From contig CAJXOW010000041.1 of assembly GCA_913057825.1 (NCBI GenBank), forward strand, positions 1-32,272: a stretch of 32,272 nucleotides of DNA, given 5' to 3'. Within the stretch, counting starts at the first letter, position 1, and every line of letters begins with the position of its first letter. The notes under the pieces were generated by a model. It was not told the DNA's origin. It worked only from the letters and a program-made list of their open reading frames with translations, and did no database searches. The stretch is from an uncultured Balneolaceae bacterium. Its GTDB lineage: Bacteria; Bacteroidota; Rhodothermia; Balneolales; Balneolaceae. The position numbers and the translations under genes were made by a program. Of the stretch, positions 7,474-15,927 are shown one piece after another.

Positions 7474-10110
7474 ATGGCGAAATGGGGAAAAATTGTCTTT
7501 TTATTCATCGGCCTGTTCATGGTTTCGGCTTTTGCAATCGTCGCCCGGGATGATCCCGAATTTGAGAGTGGTCGCCATCCGATTATTGTAAATTTTCAGT
7601 TTGAACGGTGGCTGAAGAAGGATCTGTCGGCATTCAAGTGGGATAATAATATTTATATCCCCTTGGTAAAACTGTTTCGCCAGTTATCGGTTAAAATCGA
7701 ATATGATCCCCGGCGAGAAAGGGTCGAGGGCTTTTTTATAACCCCTGAGCAATCCTACGTAATATCACTTGCACGAAATGTAGCCTCCCGGAAATCCAGG
7801 CGAATTCAGTTCAACCGGAATGACTACATAAAAAAAGAACGCGATCTATTTGTAAATATTCATCTGCTGAATGACTTGTTTGATCTTGGCTTGGACTTTA
7901 ATCCGCAAACTATGAGCGTGCAGATGCAAAACACGCACGAATTTCCCTACCTGAAACGAATGAAAAGGCGGCGCGTCTTGAATAATCGGCTGAAAGAATC
8001 TCGTAAACGGGATTCTCTCCGGCACTATGCCGCTTCCTTACCCGTGCATAATGCTTTCTTCAATCCGGGCAGCATGAATTGGAATGTACAGGTGAGTCAC
8101 CTCAGCAGCGACCGACTTTATTCGGCAGATATGACGCACAGCGGCGTGTTAGCGGGCGGTGATTATCAAGTTTACTCAGGGTGGTCAACTGCGAGTCAAA
8201 ACTTTTCATTTCTGGATGGTAGATGGAGATGGGTCAACCTCTCCGGGATGGTCCGACAGGTTCAGGTCGGAACCTCGATTGATCGTCCGTACCAACCCAT
8301 ACACTCGCCGGGATATGAAGGACTGTATGTAACCAATAAATTGCCCGTTCGCTCCGGACCGTTCACGACCTATAAGATGCCCGCGAAAACTCCGATAAAC
8401 CGGGATGTGGCCATATTCAGGAATCGCCGGATTATTAATTATTTGTCCAACGGAACAGAAGGTAAAAGAAATTATTCCGTTCCTCTGGGATACGGGAGTC
8501 ATATGATACAAATGGATGTTCATGGTCCGCATGGCGAATTGCACCGGCAGAGAAGTTACTTTCAAATACCGGGAGCAATGATACCGCCGGGGGAGTGGCG
8601 TTATGAGTTGGCCGGCGGCCGAATGAGAAGAAGGCTCCCGGGAGGTCGGGGATATCCGTGGGGAGGTTTTGCAACGGGCGGATACGGATTAACCGAGGAT
8701 GTAACGATAAGAGCCGGGGTGAATGCAAGTCTGGGGAGCGTTTCGCCGGATGGTTATTTGAATGTACTCTGGAATAGAAAAAAGGCGCATTATATAAATG
8801 GGTATATAAGCCGCAGCGGTACGCATGGAGTTTCCCTGCGTTATCGTCGGCCGGGGGAACTGAACTATCGAATGGAGTATGCCCTGGAAAGCCTGTATAG
8901 CAGAGAGCTGCCGGGCATGGGGATGCCAAACAGAAGAAGGATTCTGGCAGAGATTCAACAGACCTGGCAATGGAATTCGTTCCGCGCGAATGTGCTTTTA
9001 TCGAATAGGATATCACAATTTAACGGGCGGAACCAGGGAGTCTTGAATTGGATGAATCGCTTGCAGTGGAAAAACTTCCACGTTGGCTTGGAACCCCGTT
9101 GGAGATATCGATTCAATAGTGGGGGAACTCATAGTGTTGATTTTCAATCCCGGGTCACGGCGGGTGTTACGCTTTTTAAAAACTACCAAACGCGTCTTGA
9201 GGCACGGTGGTCGCATAAAAGAAACCGCTTGTACCGGATAAAGGGGAATGTACACAAACGATTAAATCGGAGCTGGCAGGTATCGATGGGGGGAACGTGG
9301 GATAAACGTGCAGGAGGGATGTTTACCACGTCGGTTCGACTGGATTTATCCTTTATTCGAGGTCATTCCAGGTTTAGTGCTGCGAACCGTCAACTGCACC
9401 TGCGACAGCAACTCGGCGGCACGCTGCGATTGACCCCGGGCAGCCATAACATTCGGGCTTCCAGCCGACCGTGGAACGAGCAGGGAAAGATTGTCATGAA
9501 GCCATACCTGGACCTGAATGCAGATGGTTTAAAGGACGAGAAGGATCCCTGGTTAGATAAGAAGGAGGTGGGTTTAAAGGTCAATCCCCATACCTCATAT
9601 GCAATGGGAGTGCAACAACCATCATTATATCGATCATATACGCCCGGAATGGTGAAGGTTCAATCAAGCCCTTTTTCCAGCTACCAGGTACCCGACCGCT
9701 ATAAGGTCGTTAAGGTTTATCCATTTCCATACGTGACAAATATAGTTCCTACCCCGGTGCAGGCACAGAAATCGATTTCGGGTCAGGTACATGTTTCACC
9801 GGATATTGATGAAAAGCAAGCGACGGATAGTTGGCAGGTTGTTGTAAAATATCTTAATAGTTCTTCCTCCGATACGCTGCAAACATTGCCGAGCGGACGG
9901 TTTTTTCACGCTTTGAAGACCGGAGAATACAAGATAGAGTTGACCTCTGAACAGCTCGAGAGGCATGAGGTGGTATCCTGTCCCTCGCATTACCGTATCC
10001 GTGTGAGAGCAAAATCGGATCGGCGGCGTCTGAATGACCTGAAATTTTCCATAAAGTCCGTTAATGATGGTACGCGTAGGGATCAGCCTCCCAGCCAGCT
10101 TTCAAAGTAG
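7474..10110 (+). CDS. Usher-like outer-membrane protein for fibre assembly
   Basis: The product has 878 residues from the ATG at 7474 (a TTG at 7465 is less likely), with a signal peptide (KIVFLFIGLFMVSAFA). Residues 25-150 form an usher-like N-domain ending DLFVNIHLLNDLFDLGLDF. From about 200 on there are amphipathic beta strands of a barrel. Near 305-385 sits a plug-like domain, DVAIFRNRRIINYLSNG to GPHGELHRQRSYFQIPG and PPGEWRYELAGG, matching the usher pattern of a strand pair followed by the next barrel strands. From 680 the C-terminal part has a calcium-loop-like DLNADGLKDEKDPW and a beta domain to the end. Ushers form the pore that secretes and orders chaperone-delivered subunits. Length fits ushers (about 800-900). 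The last 28 bases overlap a convergent gene. The call is by architecture and gene context, not close identity. Confidence 0.72.
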   Translation: MAKWGKIVFLFIGLFMVSAFAIVARDDPEFESGRHPIIVNFQFERWLKKDLSAFKWDNNIYIPLVKLFRQLSVKIEYDPRRERVEGFFITPEQSYVISLARNVASRKSRRIQFNRNDYIKKERDLFVNIHLLNDLFDLGLDFNPQTMSVQMQNTHEFPYLKRMKRRRVLNNRLKESRKRDSLRHYAASLPVHNAFFNPGSMNWNVQVSHLSSDRLYSADMTHSGVLAGGDYQVYSGWSTASQNFSFLDGRWRWVNLSGMVRQVQVGTSIDRPYQPIHSPGYEGLYVTNKLPVRSGPFTTYKMPAKTPINRDVAIFRNRRIINYLSNGTEGKRNYSVPLGYGSHMIQMDVHGPHGELHRQRSYFQIPGAMIPPGEWRYELAGGRMRRRLPGGRGYPWGGFATGGYGLTEDVTIRAGVNASLGSVSPDGYLNVLWNRKKAHYINGYISRSGTHGVSLRYRRPGELNYRMEYALESLYSRELPGMGMPNRRRILAEIQQTWQWNSFRANVLLSNRISQFNGRNQGVLNWMNRLQWKNFHVGLEPRWRYRFNSGGTHSVDFQSRVTAGVTLFKNYQTRLEARWSHKRNRLYRIKGNVHKRLNRSWQVSMGGTWDKRAGGMFTTSVRLDLSFIRGHSRFSAANRQLHLRQQLGGTLRLTPGSHNIRASSRPWNEQGKIVMKPYLDLNADGLKDEKDPWLDKKEVGLKVNPHTSYAMGVQQPSLYRSYTPGMVKVQSSPFSSYQVPDRYKVVKVYPFPYVTNIVPTPVQAQKSISGQVHVSPDIDEKQATDSWQVVVKYLNSSSSDTLQTLPSGRFFHALKTGEYKIELTSEQLERHEVVSCPSHYRIRVRAKSDRRRLNDLKFSIKSVNDGTRRDQPPSQLSK

Positions 10111-10505
10111 TGGCAGTCAAACCCGATCGCGTGCATCATATCGACTACGGCCTCGCCGAAGAAAAGCAGGGAGTCGACCGAAGTAGGGTCGAATCTGTTT
10201 AAAAGACTCAGCAAGCCCGCAAATACGATAAAACCGAAAAAACTCAAGCTTGCACGCCAGAATATTAATCTACCTTCCCATTTTCCCAATAATACAGAAA
10301 TTATGACCACCGCAATCAAAATAGCGAAGATACCACTTTGCTGCATGGATAGAAGGGGGGGAGTAACCACGGTGGCTGACAGAATGCCGCCTACAAACGT
10401 TGATAGCGGAGCCAGCGCTTGGTCGATGCGGCCCAACACGGTTAAAAACGTTACGAGCAATACAGCTCCCGTTATGATAGCTGGTAAACACATGGCAATT
10501 GGCAT
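10083..10505 (-). CDS. Small integral membrane protein, unknown
   Basis: The ATG at 10505 gives 140 residues (MPIAMCLPAIITGAVLLV); an upstream TTG at 10529 is possible. An AGGA lies about 11 bases before the ATG. About four hydrophobic segments are seen: 6-24, 33-50, 57-75 and 85-103. Between them are short loops (GKWEGRLIFWR), and the tail is soluble (NRFDPTSVDSLLFFGEAVVDMMHAIGFDCHYFESWLGG). I do not recognise the family. It is convergent with the usher-like gene and overlaps its 3' end by 28 bp, so its tail is constrained by that gene. It stands alone, with 198 bp upstream to the sulfatase stop. Confidence 0.6.
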   Translation of the reverse strand: MPIAMCLPAIITGAVLLVTFLTVLGRIDQALAPLSTFVGGILSATVVTPPLLSMQQSGIFAILIAVVIISVLLGKWEGRLIFWRASLSFFGFIVFAGLLSLLNRFDPTSVDSLLFFGEAVVDMMHAIGFDCHYFESWLGG

Positions 10506-10703
10506 TTGGTGATTGTTTCCTATATACAAGAGGGCCCAATTGCCTACATGTTACACTATTTTAACCAGATTATTAAAATTTTTTAATATTAAATTTTTGA
10601 TATCTATCAAATGCATCGAGCCAGCTTTATTTTTCTCATGTCCACAGCGAGTAGGCCGGATTATTGAACAGAACCGGTAAAACCCAATAGAATACTTTAG
10701 AAA

Positions 10704-12098
10704 CTATTCTTCCTGGTAATCAGGATTGGGCTTTGGCATCTTGGCGTCAACGCTTTTGCGCCAAGCTTCCAGTTGATGTAAAAGTGTTCGAGCTTTCTGG
10801 GGATATTTATCCGCCAGGTTGTTGGTCTCGCCCGGATCTTCTTCCAGGTTATACAGTTCCAGCCGGTCGTCTTCCAGGAACTGTATAAGTTTCATGTTGC
10901 CTTTTCGAATGGCTGAGGATGGCGTACTGCCGGCCCAGGAATAGTGAGGATAGTGCCAATATAAAGTATTGCGGTCCGGCGATTTGCCCTCCGATATAAC
11001 CGGTTTCAGAGAAATGCCATCGCCGGGGTAGTCCTCGTGCAGCGAGATGCCGGCATAATCCAGCATGGTCGGCAGGAAGTCGGTGCTGAATACCATTTCG
11101 CGGTTTGGTTCATCCCGGGTTGGGACCCCATAGCCCGAGGCGATAAACGGTACGCGAATGCCGCCTTCGTAGAGCCATCCCTTGTCCTTTCGAAAGGGTC
11201 CGGTACTGCCGCCGGGTTTTTCGGATCCCCCGTTATCAGAAAAGAAGATGATCTGGGTATTGTCCGCAATCCCCAGTTCGCTGAGCTTTTGACGTATCCG
11301 ACCCACCGCTGTATCGACCCCTTCGACCATGGCCGCATATTCGGGATTATAACCGGGTATTTTCTCCTTTTTCTTTCGGTACTTTTCCACCAGATCCGGC
11401 TTGCCGCCAATGGGATTATGAACGGAATAAAACGGCAGGTAGAGGAAAAAAGGATCGTCTTGTTGAGCTTCAACAAAATCGAGTGCGTTTCGAGTCAGAA
11501 AGTCCGTGAGATATTCTCCTTCTTCCGCACTTTCGAATCCCAGCTTGTAGGGAGCGAACATGCTGGAGTGATTGCCGTAAGGGCCGCCGTGAATAGAGGT
11601 ATCAAATCCACAGGGACCCGGAGCATGCTCGTCTTCGCCCAGGTGCCACTTGCCAAAGATTGCAGAGGAATATCCCCGGGGTTGCAGGGCTTCGGCCACG
11701 GTGGTGACTTCCGGTGCGATGCCCCCGGGAAGCTCGGGTTGAAGCAGTTTTGTTTTTTGAAATCGCTTATAGTTGCTGTTGCCCGGCAGATACTGGGTAA
11801 TGCCCACACGAGCGGGATATTGTCCCGTTAGAATACTGGCGCGGGTGGGCGAACAATTGGGAGCGGCGGCATAGGCTTGCGTAAAGCGAATGCCATCCGA
11901 CGCCATCTGATCGATATGGGGAGTTTCATTAAAGGGATTGCCGTAACACCCAAGATCCCCGTATCCCATATCATCCAGCAAAATAAAAATAAAATTGGGC
12001 TGATTGCGGTTTGTGAAGTTCGACCAGCCGGGATAAAACAGGGCAGATGCGGTTCCCATTCCCAGTTTCTTGAGAAAATCTCTTCGATTCTGCTTCAT
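10704..12098 (-). CDS. Tat-exported type I sulfatase
   Basis: This 464-residue protein begins with a Tat signal (NRRDFLKKLGMG) and a short hydrophobic stretch. The metal-binding LDDMGYGD (41-48) is followed by the sulfatase signature CSPTRASILTGQ, with C82 as the residue converted to formylglycine. Further motifs are GKWHLGE, the second metal site FFSDNGG and a C-terminal RLELYNLEEDPGETNNLA, which is typical of polysaccharide sulfatases. It would cleave sulfate esters from sulfated sugars in the periplasm. No anaerobic sulfatase maturase or formylglycine-generating enzyme gene is in the window, so activation depends on one elsewhere. Tat export fits with tatA at 30535. The substrate cannot be read from the sequence. 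Confidence 0.93.
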   Translation of the reverse strand: MKQNRRDFLKKLGMGTASALFYPGWSNFTNRNQPNFIFILLDDMGYGDLGCYGNPFNETPHIDQMASDGIRFTQAYAAAPNCSPTRASILTGQYPARVGITQYLPGNSNYKRFQKTKLLQPELPGGIAPEVTTVAEALQPRGYSSAIFGKWHLGEDEHAPGPCGFDTSIHGGPYGNHSSMFAPYKLGFESAEEGEYLTDFLTRNALDFVEAQQDDPFFLYLPFYSVHNPIGGKPDLVEKYRKKKEKIPGYNPEYAAMVEGVDTAVGRIRQKLSELGIADNTQIIFFSDNGGSEKPGGSTGPFRKDKGWLYEGGIRVPFIASGYGVPTRDEPNREMVFSTDFLPTMLDYAGISLHEDYPGDGISLKPVISEGKSPDRNTLYWHYPHYSWAGSTPSSAIRKGNMKLIQFLEDDRLELYNLEEDPGETNNLADKYPQKARTLLHQLEAWRKSVDAKMPKPNPDYQEE

Positions 12099-12315
12099 GG
12101 AGATAAAGGTGAATAATTGTACTTATTAATTTGTTTTTGCAGTCAGGAGACAGTCTGTATTAATCGATCAGTCCAGTTGCCGCGATATGATCGTATTTAA
12201 CAATCTGATATCAAGCCTGGCTCAATAAGGTAACAGTAAATTATAATACTTAGTTGCTTCTTTTAAAATAGGGAATCCCGTTTCATGAATTTGTATAATG
12301 ACCAACCAGGTGTAA

Positions 12316-12795
12316 TTAGAAAAATACCGATTGCATAAAATAATACCCCATAAGAGCAACGGTAATGAATTTGAGTAAGGTTCCTGCCAGAAATCCAATA
12401 AAGGAGCCCAGTGCCGACTTCAAAGCCTGGTCCGATGTTTGTCCGCCGATAATTTCACCGGCAAAGGCCCCGAGAAGGGGACCAATAACGATACCGAAAG
12501 GCGGGAAAAATAATATACCAACCAGCAGTCCTGCCACACATCCTCCGATTCCAAAGCGCGTTCCACCAAATCGTTTTGTTCCCAGGGCGGGAATAATATT
12601 TTCAATCATCACTACTGCCATCGTCACGCCGGCCCAAATAATCAAAAAGCGGGTACTAAAGGGATAGCCAGCCGTAAAATGATGAAGCAGAAGGGCCGCA
12701 TAGGCCAGGGGCGGCCCCGGAATGAACGGCAGAAATGAACCCACTAATCCCAGGAGTAACAACAAAAGACCACATGCAAGCCATAGGGTTTCCAA
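12316..12795 (-). CDS. DUF456 family membrane protein
   Basis: This 159-residue protein has four or five hydrophobic helices and is rich in glycine and proline (GSFLPFIPGPPLAYAALLL, IGGCVAGLLVGILFFPPFG, GPLLGAFAGEIIGG). The pattern, with the conserved PGPP and GPLLGAFAGE turns, is that of DUF456, whose function is unknown. The start is a TTG at 12795: an in-frame stop lies 15 bases upstream and there is no ATG near. It is a lone gene between the sulfatase and an inverted-repeat element. Confidence 0.82.
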   Translation of the reverse strand: METLWLACGLLLLLLGLVGSFLPFIPGPPLAYAALLLHHFTAGYPFSTRFLIIWAGVTMAVVMIENIIPALGTKRFGGTRFGIGGCVAGLLVGILFFPPFGIVIGPLLGAFAGEIIGGQTSDQALKSALGSFIGFLAGTLLKFITVALMGYYFMQSVFF

Positions 12796-12841
12796 AGTAT
12801 CAATAGGTTACTAGTGAATGCTGGATTCGCCCAATATTTGC

Positions 12842-13013
12842 AGGGACCGTTGAAAAACCGGGCGGCGGTTCTGAAGTATTAAGTTTTTCGGTAAATAGAT
12901 GAAACATATATTAACGTTGACAGACATTTATTATGGTCTGTAGACAGCTAATCGAACTCAAAAGAGAAAAACTTTCGAACGAGGAACCGCCGCCCGGTTT
13001 TGAAAGACCTCTT
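12842..13013. repeat. Inverted-repeat element, copy 1 (MITE- or REP-like)
   Basis: The left arm at 12842-12871 and the right arm at 12983-13013 are inverted copies with a few mismatches; the core is AACCGGGCGGCGGTTC. The element is related end to end to the copy at 15693-15869, including an interior GAAAAACTTT stretch next to the right arm, but the interior has diverged. It encodes nothing. Outside the element, 12796-12841 and 13014-13193 hold no gene. Confidence 0.75.
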
Positions 13014-13217
13014 GTAACTTTGTATTAATCTTGACTGTATTTAATAATTTACATAATTATATAGGGGAGGGTGAGATGCAAATGTTATAGGTTTTGGACC
13101 GTACCGGTATAATGCATAGAATAAAAAATATGAAAGTTTTCAGTTTTAAGTAATAATAAAGAATATACGTTTGTGAAGAGAGGTTCGCTTTAATCAAATT
13201 TATCAACAAGAGCTCAT

Positions 13218-14311
13218 ATGTTCTTTTTACTGGAAGATTCAACAAATTTAAGAGAAGCGTCAGTTACCTATGTTAGTGAGCGCTTGGCTAGCCAGCTAAA
13301 TATAAAGAAGAAGCAGCTAAAAAATTCGCTGCCACAACTATTGAAGCATGGTATCGACGAGGATAAATGGAAAAGTTTGCAGGGGAAGTGGCGAAATAAA
13401 GAGTCGATACGATTCAATACCTCTATTACCCCTCCCGGCAGTGCGGGAAGCAAATTGGATATTAGGCTGACGCCTGTTAAGAAGCAAGAGGATCAAAAGT
13501 GGATGTGGGAAGGAGAATGCTACAACCCCGTCGACGGACCTTCGGCTGATCCACGTGAATTGACCAACATACTATTTGAACAATTATTTGATAATTTGCC
13601 TAGTGCGGCTGTCTTGCTGGATTTTGAAACGAATCGGGTACGGATGTTTCCGAGATAAAAAAGATAGAAAATCAACTTCGGGAAGCTAATCAGGATAAAA
13701 AAGTACTGTTGGAAGAGATTCACCATCGGGTTAAAAATAACCTGGCCCATATTTCCGGGATTCTGGAATTGCAATCCTATAATACTCAAAGCGAAGAGGC
13801 ATATACCGTTTTGCAGGATAGTCAGTCAAGAGTGCAATCGATTGCCATGATACATGATCAGTTATATCAGCACGAGTCGTTTAAAAAGGTTCGAGTGGAC
13901 CAGTACATTGAACGTCTGACAAAAACTATCGAGAGAACGTGGGAAACAGATGATACAGATATTGATTACCATCTCGAAGCAGATCCCATTTCTCTTCCTG
14001 TCAAAGAGGCTGTGCCCTGTGGTTCATTGATCAATGAATTAATCACCAATGCCACCAAACATGCTTTTAAGGAGAAACAAAAAGGTAACATATGGATAGA
14101 ACTACGAAAAGTTGACCAGATGGTAAAACTTCGGGTTGAAGATGATGGATCAGGACTGCCGGACGATTTTTCCATCGAATCGGAAGATACACTGGGAGTT
14201 AACTTGATTAATAATTTTGCACGACAGCTGGATGGGGAGCTTTCCTATGAGACGGGGGATGGAACATCTTTTACGGTTTTATTTAATCATCCGGTAGAGG
14301 TGGAAAATTAA
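13218..14311 (+). pseudogene. Broken PAS / HisKA_2 sensor histidine kinase
   Basis: The first frame, 13218-13658, gives 146 residues: a PAS-like N-terminal piece, then LFDNLPSAAVLLDFETN, which is how a second PAS domain starts, before running into RVRMFPR and a stop. In another frame, open from 13628, the sequence reads TDVSEIKKIENQLREAN, the usual end of a PAS domain. Then come the dimerisation and phosphoacceptor motif EIHHRVKNNL and an HATPase (N box INELITNATKHAF, G1 DDGSGLP) to 14311. About one PAS core (roughly 80-90 residues) is missing between the two, with a frame change, so this is an internal deletion near 13630-13640. The catalytic part has no ATG and would need a TTG or GTG. The N-terminus also looks short. 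It would have been a cytoplasmic two-component or light/redox-type sensor. Confidence 0.75.
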
Positions 14312-14412
14312 TTAAAAAATTCTATATTAAAGGTGCAGGTTATAATAAGAGTCGGGGAGAGAGGGCACGTCAAAATATAACCTAATATACTGCTGAGGGA
14401 GAGGAGGCAGTG

Positions 14413-15234
14413 ATGAAGTTTTATGTTAAACATGTAGAGGCGGATTTCAGATCTGACAAAACTTCCGAGGATCAGCAAAACTCGTCAGACTACGAGAAGG
14501 AGAAGGAAGTTGAAGTTCAGGCTGATAATGAAAAAGGTGCAGCCGTGAAGTATGCTGCCTCCCATGAACTGAGACATGGGGATCTGATAAAAGTGCGGGT
14601 CGCTAATATCACGGCGGTTTATATGGTCTTTTCAAATATTGATAATCGTAGTCCCTGTGTCCGCCAGGTACGCATTATAAATGAAGCTCCTGCTAAAGAA
14701 ACGGAATCCGCGGATCAAAAAATATCCAGGCCGGATCCCCCGAAAAACGGTTTTAAACACCACCAATTCAACAAATTAAGGTACTTTGTATCTCCCGACC
14801 GGGATCGAAAGTTTAAAAAAGTGGATGCTACCAGTAACCGGGAAGCAGTGAGAAAGTATCTTGCATCAAAAGATTTGGATGAAGGCAAGATTATTACGGT
14901 TGAAGGGAGGTTTAAGGGAAATGTAATTACCAAGGAAACCTTTCGGGTCGTAAAAGACGAAGCCACGATGGATGTCGGACTGTCGAGTTTATTTCAGAGT
15001 AATAAATTGGACTACTATACGATGTATGAGGCCGGCAACTATACGAAGCAGATAAGAGCTGAAAGCAGCTACCGGGCCGTCCGAAAATTCTCGCTGGAAC
15101 TCAAGCTCAACCAGGGGGAAGAAGTAATCGTGCTGGGTAAGTTCGAAGACGAGGATCTCATTAGCAAAATCTATAAAGTGGAAGTGATCAACAACGGCTA
15201 CACCATTTTCAAAGGCCTTCAATCTTCTGGTTGA
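14413..15234 (+). CDS. Unrecognised protein with three internal repeats
   Basis: The product has 273 residues from the ATG at 14413; GGAGG lies 5 bases before it, and a GTG at 14410 is less likely. I do not recognise the family. Three copies of a roughly 47-residue unit can be aligned by eye, at about 31-74, 134-181 and 202-249. Each is a strand ending K-(V/I)-x-A, a helix (REAVRKYLAS, YRAVRKFSLE, GAAVKYAASH), an (E/H)G(K/E/D) turn, then two strands (IITVEGRFKG, EVIVLGKFED, LIKVRVANIT) ending in a hydrophobic run. The linkers are charged and low-complexity. There is no signal peptide or membrane segment, so it is probably cytoplasmic. It is 101 bp after the broken kinase and could once have been co-transcribed. 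Repeated beta-alpha-beta-beta units suggest a binding protein. Confidence 0.75.
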   Translation: MKFYVKHVEADFRSDKTSEDQQNSSDYEKEKEVEVQADNEKGAAVKYAASHELRHGDLIKVRVANITAVYMVFSNIDNRSPCVRQVRIINEAPAKETESADQKISRPDPPKNGFKHHQFNKLRYFVSPDRDRKFKKVDATSNREAVRKYLASKDLDEGKIITVEGRFKGNVITKETFRVVKDEATMDVGLSSLFQSNKLDYYTMYEAGNYTKQIRAESSYRAVRKFSLELKLNQGEEVIVLGKFEDEDLISKIYKVEVINNGYTIFKGLQSSG

Positions 15235-15371
15235 CTATCTGCTTACTATTTGAGAAGAGTTATTTTTCCTGCTGTACTCATTTAAAAATGTTTTCCGAGG
15301 AACGGTGAGCTTATCCTTATGCCGGATGTAAGAATAAATGCTTCAAGAGAATTTCGCCTATGAAAGGGTAG

Positions 15372-15542
15372 TCATTTATCTCGAAGTTCCTCGATCGCTT
15401 TTAGAAGCAATTTCGTACTTCCCCGCGTGATTCGGTTATTGACGGCTTGAGGAGTAATGCCAAGATGTTCCGCCAGCATTTTTTGGTTTAAATCATATTC
15501 GATCAATAATTTCTTGACCTTGCGACCTTTTGGATGTAGCAT
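15372..15542 (-). CDS. Small HTH protein, 56 residues
   Basis: Reading leftward from the ATG at 15542 gives 56 residues ending IEELRDK. The centre, LNQKMLAEHLGITPQAVNNR, has the shape of an Xre-type or sigma-4-like helix-turn-helix: helix AEHLG, turn IT, recognition helix PQAVNNRI. It is essentially one DNA-binding domain with no effector part. No Shine-Dalgarno is seen. It lies between the three-repeat protein (convergent) and the second inverted-repeat element, 150 bp from the latter. It may be a small repressor for the accessory genes or a remnant of a mobile element; neither can be shown here. Confidence 0.6.
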   Translation of the reverse strand: MLHPKGRKVKKLLIEYDLNQKMLAEHLGITPQAVNNRITRGSTKLLLKAIEELRDK

Positions 15543-15692
15543 AATAGTTGTTATTTATATTGATAAGTAAATTTATAACGTGCAACTGTTCCGGTTAGTG
15601 TGGGATATTTTCATAACTGGCCATCTGACTATGCCCTTCCCATTAAGTTAGAATCCCAGTATAGGCACCTCATATTTCAGATTTGTTTAGAT

Positions 15693-15869
15693 ATTTATAA
15701 GAGGTCGTTGAAAAACCGGGCGGCGGTTCCGAAGCATTAAAATTTTCTGGGTATAAGCCTGAAATAACTGTTGAAGTGTTTATGGCAATCAGTTGTTAGC
15801 TGCCAATTAACGAAGAAAAGTTTCCGAGCAAGGAACCGCCGCCCGGTTTTTCAACGACCTCTTATAAAT
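15693..15869. repeat. Inverted-repeat element, copy 2 (MITE- or REP-like)
   Basis: Perfect 38-bp inverted repeats at 15693-15730 and 15832-15869 (outer end ATTTATAAGAGGTCGTTG, inner end CGGGCGGCGGTTCC) enclose about 100 bp with no gene. Imperfect pairing continues a few bases inward. It is the better-preserved relative of the element at 12842-13013. No clear target-site duplication is seen in the flanks, and no transposase is in the window. Confidence 0.85.
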
Positions 15870-15927
15870 CGGATTAACACAGCTGGTTCACTTTCTTGCG
15901 GGCTGTCCCAGGTTGGACGCTTCAATA

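Noticed and set aside
10530..10703. Promoter or small gene between the membrane protein and the sulfatase
   Set aside because: Only AT-rich sequence with A/T runs and no convincing element.
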